From: Alphaproteobacteria bacterium
GTDB taxonomy: Bacteria; Pseudomonadota; Alphaproteobacteria; RF32; CAG-239
Assembly: GCA_017480745.1 (NCBI GenBank)
Contig: JAFUSA010000013.1
Coordinates: forward strand, 1-55,550
Direction of reading: 5' to 3'
Length of the DNA stretch: 55,550 nucleotides
The notes under the pieces were generated by a model, which saw only the letters and a list, made by a program, of their open reading frames with translations, did no database searches and had not been told where the DNA came from. Positions 52,126 through 55,550 of this stretch are shown here, in pieces. Within the stretch, counting starts at the first letter, position 1; each line of letters begins with the position of its first letter. Made by a program: the position numbers and the translations under genes.

Positions 52126-53823
52126 TTATAGTTTTGCATTGTTATTCAATGATTCGGATATATTTTTTTGCGTTTTTGTCGCTTTTTCCCGTACCTGTTT
52201 GCCATCACTTATTTTTATTGTTTGCGGAACATGATCCGGCTTATTCAATTCTTCGGAGATTTTATCAAATGCGCTTTCCATAACCGCGTCAAATTGGCGA
52301 GCTTTCGGCATAGTGGCAACGGCACTTTCCAACATTCTTCGATAGAGAGGCAACAAAGCCGGTTGTTTAGAAACTAAATTAAACGCCAAAGCAATCATCT
52401 CATTGATACTATTCAAAACTTTGAGTGTGCGTCCTTCTTCCTGTTCCATATTATAGCATCCATCCGTTTCCAAATCTATCATCATTCCGCGTAATTTATC
52501 ATGTTTTAAAAGTTTAACGGCTTGCATGGCTTTTTCTTCGTTATAAACTTCATCCTTGGTTAAAAATGTAAGCAAAAATTCCGGAGAAAATTGTTCACAA
52601 ATAATCTCTGCCTTGATGGTGAGCAAATCTTTTAAGAAGCGCTGCATATCATTTTGCCGGTCTTGATTGCGTAATGTTCCGAAATTAGTTTTTTGCGTTA
52701 CGGCCGTAGCAGTTTCCGTTTTTTGAGAAGAACCGCGCATAATATCCGAAACTCCGGTTATTTCATAAATAGAATTAACCAAAACTTCACGTCTTAAAGC
52801 CAAAGTTTGCAAAGCCTGAATATATTGCTCTATCGGTGCAAACTCTATAATTCCTCTTATACCTCCGGCATCTTTCAGGCGATCAAAATCACTGATTGAA
52901 ATGAGAGTAACATCCTTATCTAAAATATTTGCCAACTCCGGAAAGCTATTATCATAACAGCCGGAAACTTTTAGCGCCTGCATCGTCAAACGCATACGAT
53001 TGTTAACACCGTCAAGCTCGTCAAGTAAGCTTTTAATTTCAACATAATCGGGAATAGGAATTATACCATCATTGGTAAGAGTTGACATAATCGGTTTCGG
53101 ACACGGAAAAAATCCTTTAAGATGTAATGTATCCTCATATACATCCAAAAAATCCATCGGATATTCAGGTGAAAAATAATAAATACATTTGCTTGGTTTA
53201 TCCCAAATTTCATAAACTGTTATATTAGCATTTTCGCCAAAACTGTTTTGCAAATACCCTGCCGCTTCATCAGGAAAATTTTCGGCCACTTCTTTTAAGG
53301 TTAAATGTGTTTTGCGTGCAATCCATTCCACATCTTCCCATACATTAACATTTTCAGTATCGGCCAAAAAAGCAGTCGGACTGACATATGTTGTATCCAC
53401 CTGTTCATTTTTTTTGAGCACTTCCGCTCCAAGACAAACAAAGTCAGGATTATATTGTTCCCATAAAATTCCCATACCTGAAAGCAAAAAATCATTGCGA
53501 GCATATTTTATAACACTGTCAAAATCAAATTGTTTCATATTCCACAATAAGGCTCGTTCCAATATTGTGGCGGCCAAAGATTCAATTTCACTTGAAGTTT
53601 TACGGCTACGCACAATAAACGGAGTCGGCTGACGAAAATATAAAAACGGTTTAAGGGTTTCAACCGATGACCAAAAAATATTTTGTTTATTTTTACGCCG
53701 GTCGTTACGATAATATTCGCGAATCTCCTTAACCAAATCATAATATTCGGCATATTTTTTTTCAGCTGATGAAATTTTAGCCTGCCATTCATCACGTAAA
53801 TTTTTTCTGTTTTCTTTTGTCAT
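52126..53823 (-). CDS. Phage portal-like protein
   Basis: 565 residues. Features typical of head-tail connector/portal proteins: an early helical clamp region (NRKNLRDEWQAKISSAEKKYAEYYDLVKEIREYY), RRKNKQNIFWSSVETLKPFLYFRQPTPFIVRSR, a central YNPDFV...YVSPTAFLAD beta region, and the long helix EVLVNSIYEITGVSDIMRGSSQKTETATAVTQK, which resembles the portal tunnel/clip segment. It should form the dodecameric DNA gate of a capsid. No capsid or terminase gene is visible in this window. SD AAAGGAAAA. Confidence 0.7.
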   Translation of the reverse strand: MTKENRKNLRDEWQAKISSAEKKYAEYYDLVKEIREYYRNDRRKNKQNIFWSSVETLKPFLYFRQPTPFIVRSRKTSSEIESLAATILERALLWNMKQFDFDSVIKYARNDFLLSGMGILWEQYNPDFVCLGAEVLKKNEQVDTTYVSPTAFLADTENVNVWEDVEWIARKTHLTLKEVAENFPDEAAGYLQNSFGENANITVYEIWDKPSKCIYYFSPEYPMDFLDVYEDTLHLKGFFPCPKPIMSTLTNDGIIPIPDYVEIKSLLDELDGVNNRMRLTMQALKVSGCYDNSFPELANILDKDVTLISISDFDRLKDAGGIRGIIEFAPIEQYIQALQTLALRREVLVNSIYEITGVSDIMRGSSQKTETATAVTQKTNFGTLRNQDRQNDMQRFLKDLLTIKAEIICEQFSPEFLLTFLTKDEVYNEEKAMQAVKLLKHDKLRGMMIDLETDGCYNMEQEEGRTLKVLNSINEMIALAFNLVSKQPALLPLYRRMLESAVATMPKARQFDAVMESAFDKISEELNKPDHVPQTIKISDGKQVREKATKTQKNISESLNNNAKL

Positions 53824-53839
53824 ATTATTTTCCTTTTTA

Positions 53840-53867
53840 AATGATAAAGGCCGGTAAATTACCGGCC
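53840..53867 (-). terminator. Terminator after phage GroES-like gene
   Basis: Reverse strand: GGCCGGTA-ATT-TACCGGCC (53849-53867) followed by TTTATCATTT. It lies between the GroES-like gene and the portal gene, so full expression of the portal gene requires read-through or another promoter. Confidence 0.8.
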
Positions 53868-53883
53868 GATGTTGATTACAATT

Positions 53884-54126
53884 TTAATCGGTTATAGTTG
53901 CCAGCAAACTTTTTTCGCGAACAACAACCAAGTTTTTTTCGGGCAAAGATATTTCGTCATAAGGGTGAAATACCACCTTATCGCCGATTTTTACCGAATC
54001 GACTTTTGCTCCAACCTGCACCACCTGCCCGATGTTTCTGATTTTATGCAAATCGGGTAACCTCAAAATCCGTTCTTCCGATTCGTCCAAACGGATAATT
54101 ATTCTGTCTTTAATCGCTTTATACAT
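53884..54126 (-). CDS. Phage-type GroES-like co-chaperonin
   Basis: 80 residues from the ATG at 54126 (GGGGAAAA upstream; an earlier in-frame ATG at 54138 would lie in the SD). The Cpn10 fold is evident: YKAIKDRIIIRLDESEE, NIGQVVQVGAK, IGDKVVFHPYDEI, and a C-terminal REKSLLATI. The GroEL-binding mobile loop is shorter and different (ERILRLPDLHKIRN) from that of the chromosomal GroES at 21.2 kb. Compare phage T4 gp31-type co-chaperonins, which retune GroEL for capsid folding. It lies directly before the portal gene. Confidence 0.82.
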   Translation of the reverse strand: MYKAIKDRIIIRLDESEERILRLPDLHKIRNIGQVVQVGAKVDSVKIGDKVVFHPYDEISLPEKNLVVVREKSLLATITD

Positions 54127-54138
54127 TATTTTCCCCAT

Positions 54139-54170
54139 AAAAAAAGGGAAACGAAATAATCGCCTCCCTT
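54139..54170 (-). terminator. Terminator between phage hypothetical gene and GroES-like gene
   Basis: Reverse strand: AAGGGA and TCCCTT (54144-54149 and 54165-54170) with a 15-nt loop, followed by TTTTT and then the GroES-like SD. Confidence 0.6.
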
Positions 54171-54240
54171 AATTTATCATTTTTTTATTATATACTTTTC
54201 TACATTATAATTATTTTCTTATCATAAAAGTAACCAAATG

Positions 54241-54744
54241 TCAAGAACTATTTTTAGAAATTTTCAAATAGTATTTAACAAGCCTCTCTAACCCCAAAGT
54301 TAAAAGCATTTTTCGATAATAAATATTATATTTACTTTTTATTCCGCTTTTCGGAACAGATTTATCGCAACCAAGCTCTCTATCTTCAATACACACTATT
54401 CGCACAGCTTCTAAAAACTCATACGGTATTGATTTAAGCGCATTTAAATATCGTTGTTGATGAAATAAAAAGCCCTCAATTCCGCCCTCACCTGTGCTTT
54501 TGATGCGAGGCATTTCTAAATTCACAGATCTTACATGATTAAGATTGCTTAAATAGTAGTCATAGGCCAATTTTTCGCCAACCTTTTTTCTATCCTCTGC
54601 ACTGAATTGACTGTTTGGCAAATCAAGATATCCCTTTTCAAAATATTTTTCCAATACCGTTTTCTTGCGAACTGTTCCGTCATTTTCAACAACATAACCT
54701 CTGCTTTTTAATCGTTCTTTTGTTTTTAATGATAATTTCTTCAT
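54241..54744 (-). CDS. Prophage-block hypothetical protein
   Basis: 167 residues, basic, with no signal or membrane segment. The C-terminal half (ALKSIPYEFLEAVRIVCIEDRELGCDKSVP...YYRKMLLTLGLERLVKYYL) has the layout of small phage/alphaproteobacterial DUF6456-like regulatory domains, but the match is weak. Strong SD AGGAGG. It is divergent from the repressor gene, so their intergenic region probably holds the phage control promoters. Confidence 0.65.
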   Translation of the reverse strand: MKKLSLKTKERLKSRGYVVENDGTVRKKTVLEKYFEKGYLDLPNSQFSAEDRKKVGEKLAYDYYLSNLNHVRSVNLEMPRIKSTGEGGIEGFLFHQQRYLNALKSIPYEFLEAVRIVCIEDRELGCDKSVPKSGIKSKYNIYYRKMLLTLGLERLVKYYLKISKNSS

Positions 54745-54865
54745 TTTTTTACCTCCTGACAGAATAAATATAAGAAAAATATTATAAAGTCAATAAGTAA
54801 AATATCGTTTTACAATGTAAGATTTATATTATATAATGTTGCTAAATTTTTTAAGGAGATTTGTT

Positions 54866-55306
54866 ATGGCGGGAACAGAAGAGGTAAGAGCAAAAATAGC
54901 CAAATTGATTGTGGATAAGGGCTTAAACTTGGCACGTGTTTCATTGGCTGTCGGTAAAAATATTGCTTATATGCAGCAATTCATAAAAAATGGCTCTCCT
55001 CGCCGTCTTGGAGAGGTTGAACGACGTAAATTGGCTCTAATTCTTAATGTTGATGAACAAGAACTTACTGATTTGCCACTAAGTAACAAAGTTGGGGGCA
55101 ACACCATAAATTCAGAAATTTTGGCCTTGATATTGGAAAAAATAGAAACATGGCTGATAAACCGCAATGCAACACTCTCTCCAAAAGACAAGGCCGATTT
55201 AGTTAAACTTATGTATAACAAAGTTTGCGACGAAACCTTGACAGTGGCAGAAGATAAAGTTAATGATTTTATTGAAATTTACGATGAACTGAGAAAAGCA
55301 AATTAA
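54866..55306 (+). CDS. Phage repressor-like HTH protein
   Basis: 146 residues from the ATG at 54866 (AAGGAGA 7 nt upstream). The N-terminal helix-turn-helix is LIVDKGLNLARVSLAVGKNIAYMQQFIK, with NGSPRRLGEVERRKLALILNVDEQEL after it. This is typical of alphaproteobacterial prophage CI-like repressors. The C-terminal half is helical and lacks the Ser/Lys peptidase motifs of LexA-type repressors, so control cannot rely on RecA-stimulated self-cleavage. Divergent from the phage block. Confidence 0.8.
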   Translation: MAGTEEVRAKIAKLIVDKGLNLARVSLAVGKNIAYMQQFIKNGSPRRLGEVERRKLALILNVDEQELTDLPLSNKVGGNTINSEILALILEKIETWLINRNATLSPKDKADLVKLMYNKVCDETLTVAEDKVNDFIEIYDELRKAN

Positions 55307-55313
55307 TTGTCGG

Positions 55314-55538
55314 ATGTTAAATATGGTGGAAAAATCTGAAATGACAGAAATAGAAAAAATTTTAGACAGAGCTTTGCCTTGCAATGATAATTTTAAAGGT
55401 GAAAAACAGCAGCCGCTGAAACACAGTCGCTCCATTGCATATATCAGCATTGTCGGCGATAACAATATCGTAATTGAAAGCAACTGGCTTATGTTGCTGA
55501 CAATTTTATCACTGATAATTTTTAATTTTTGCAAATAA
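55314..55538 (+). CDS. Small membrane protein next to phage repressor
   Basis: 74 residues from the ATG at 55314 (or 55323). A soluble acidic first part is followed by SIAYISIVGDNNIVIESN and one C-terminal transmembrane helix (WLMLLTILSLIIFNFC). It lies 7 bp after the repressor stop. The GDNNIV motif before a terminal helix is seen in small phage-associated proteins, as I recall; function unknown. SD poorly defined. Confidence 0.55.
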   Translation: MLNMVEKSEMTEIEKILDRALPCNDNFKGEKQQPLKHSRSIAYISIVGDNNIVIESNWLMLLTILSLIIFNFCK

Positions 55539-55550
55539 TTGTTAAAAAAA

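Overview
The window is AT-rich bacterial DNA with dense coding on both strands. Several features point to an uncultivated, probably host-associated alphaproteobacterium. The gene pairs and orders SPOR protein-nagZ-TatB-like, rpmH-rnpA-yidD-yidC-engB and ptsP with a GAF domain fit that class. So do the low GC content and the in-frame palindromic repeats, which recall the Rickettsia type. I infer the class from gene content; the order or family is a guess (the RF32-like gut lineages are my best candidate).

Layout. 1-6.8 kb: cold-shock protein (cut by the window edge), pilin cassette 1, a lipoprotein, a cupin, then ptsP-rodZ-like-prfA. 6.8-19.5 kb: pilin cassette 2, an MsbA-type exporter with an extra periplasmic domain, a PilT/TraJ-type ATPase, secE-nusG, pilin cassette 3, rpmH-rnpA-yidD-yidC-engB, infC, an unknown gene and pilin cassette 4. 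19.5-27.3 kb: groES-groEL, a two-domain AAA+ ATPase co-transcribed with a prepilin peptidase, and murG-DUF3137-cobB. 27.7-29.5 kb: tRNA-Ser(GGA) followed by integrase debris and a CHAP-like cysteine hydrolase. 29.5-34.2 kb: bioG, a head-to-head pair of pilin cassettes (5 and 6), an S41 protease and xthA. 34.4-44.9 kb: SPOR protein-nagZ-TatB-like, an MltB-type transglycosylase, mfd and recG (divergent), a decayed copy of the pilin leader, and a Bax-inhibitor-1 protein. 45-49.9 kb: methyltransferase-like gene, an NPYG-repeat secreted protein, pilin cassette 7, a metallo-beta-lactamase-fold hydrolase, a GNAT protein, and two unknown genes. 49.9-55.5 kb: a prophage-like block with a broken GH108 lysozyme, a transglycosylase-like gene, a portal-like gene, a phage GroES and a repressor; it runs towards the window edge.

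The most striking system is a dispersed family of seven prepilin genes. All share an almost invariant class III signal and alpha1 helix (GRSMIEMLGVLAIIGVLS...) and have divergent C-terminal domains with a conserved pair of cysteines. Each is a self-contained cassette with its own promoter (TTGACN, 16 bp, TATA-like), a ~200-nt structured leader and a GC-rich hairpin plus U-run that looks like an intrinsic terminator, followed directly by a ribosome binding site and the pilin start. The leaders fall into two unrelated folds. In each fold a long-range stem is maintained by compensatory changes between copies, which I could check by eye. An eighth leader, with part of its core deleted and no pilin behind it, lies after recG. 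The prepilin peptidase (23.4 kb) and the PilT-like ATPase (10.2 kb) in the same window are plausible parts of the machine that processes and moves these pilins. This looks like a multigene pilin repertoire under premature-termination control, and I do not recognise either RNA as a known class.
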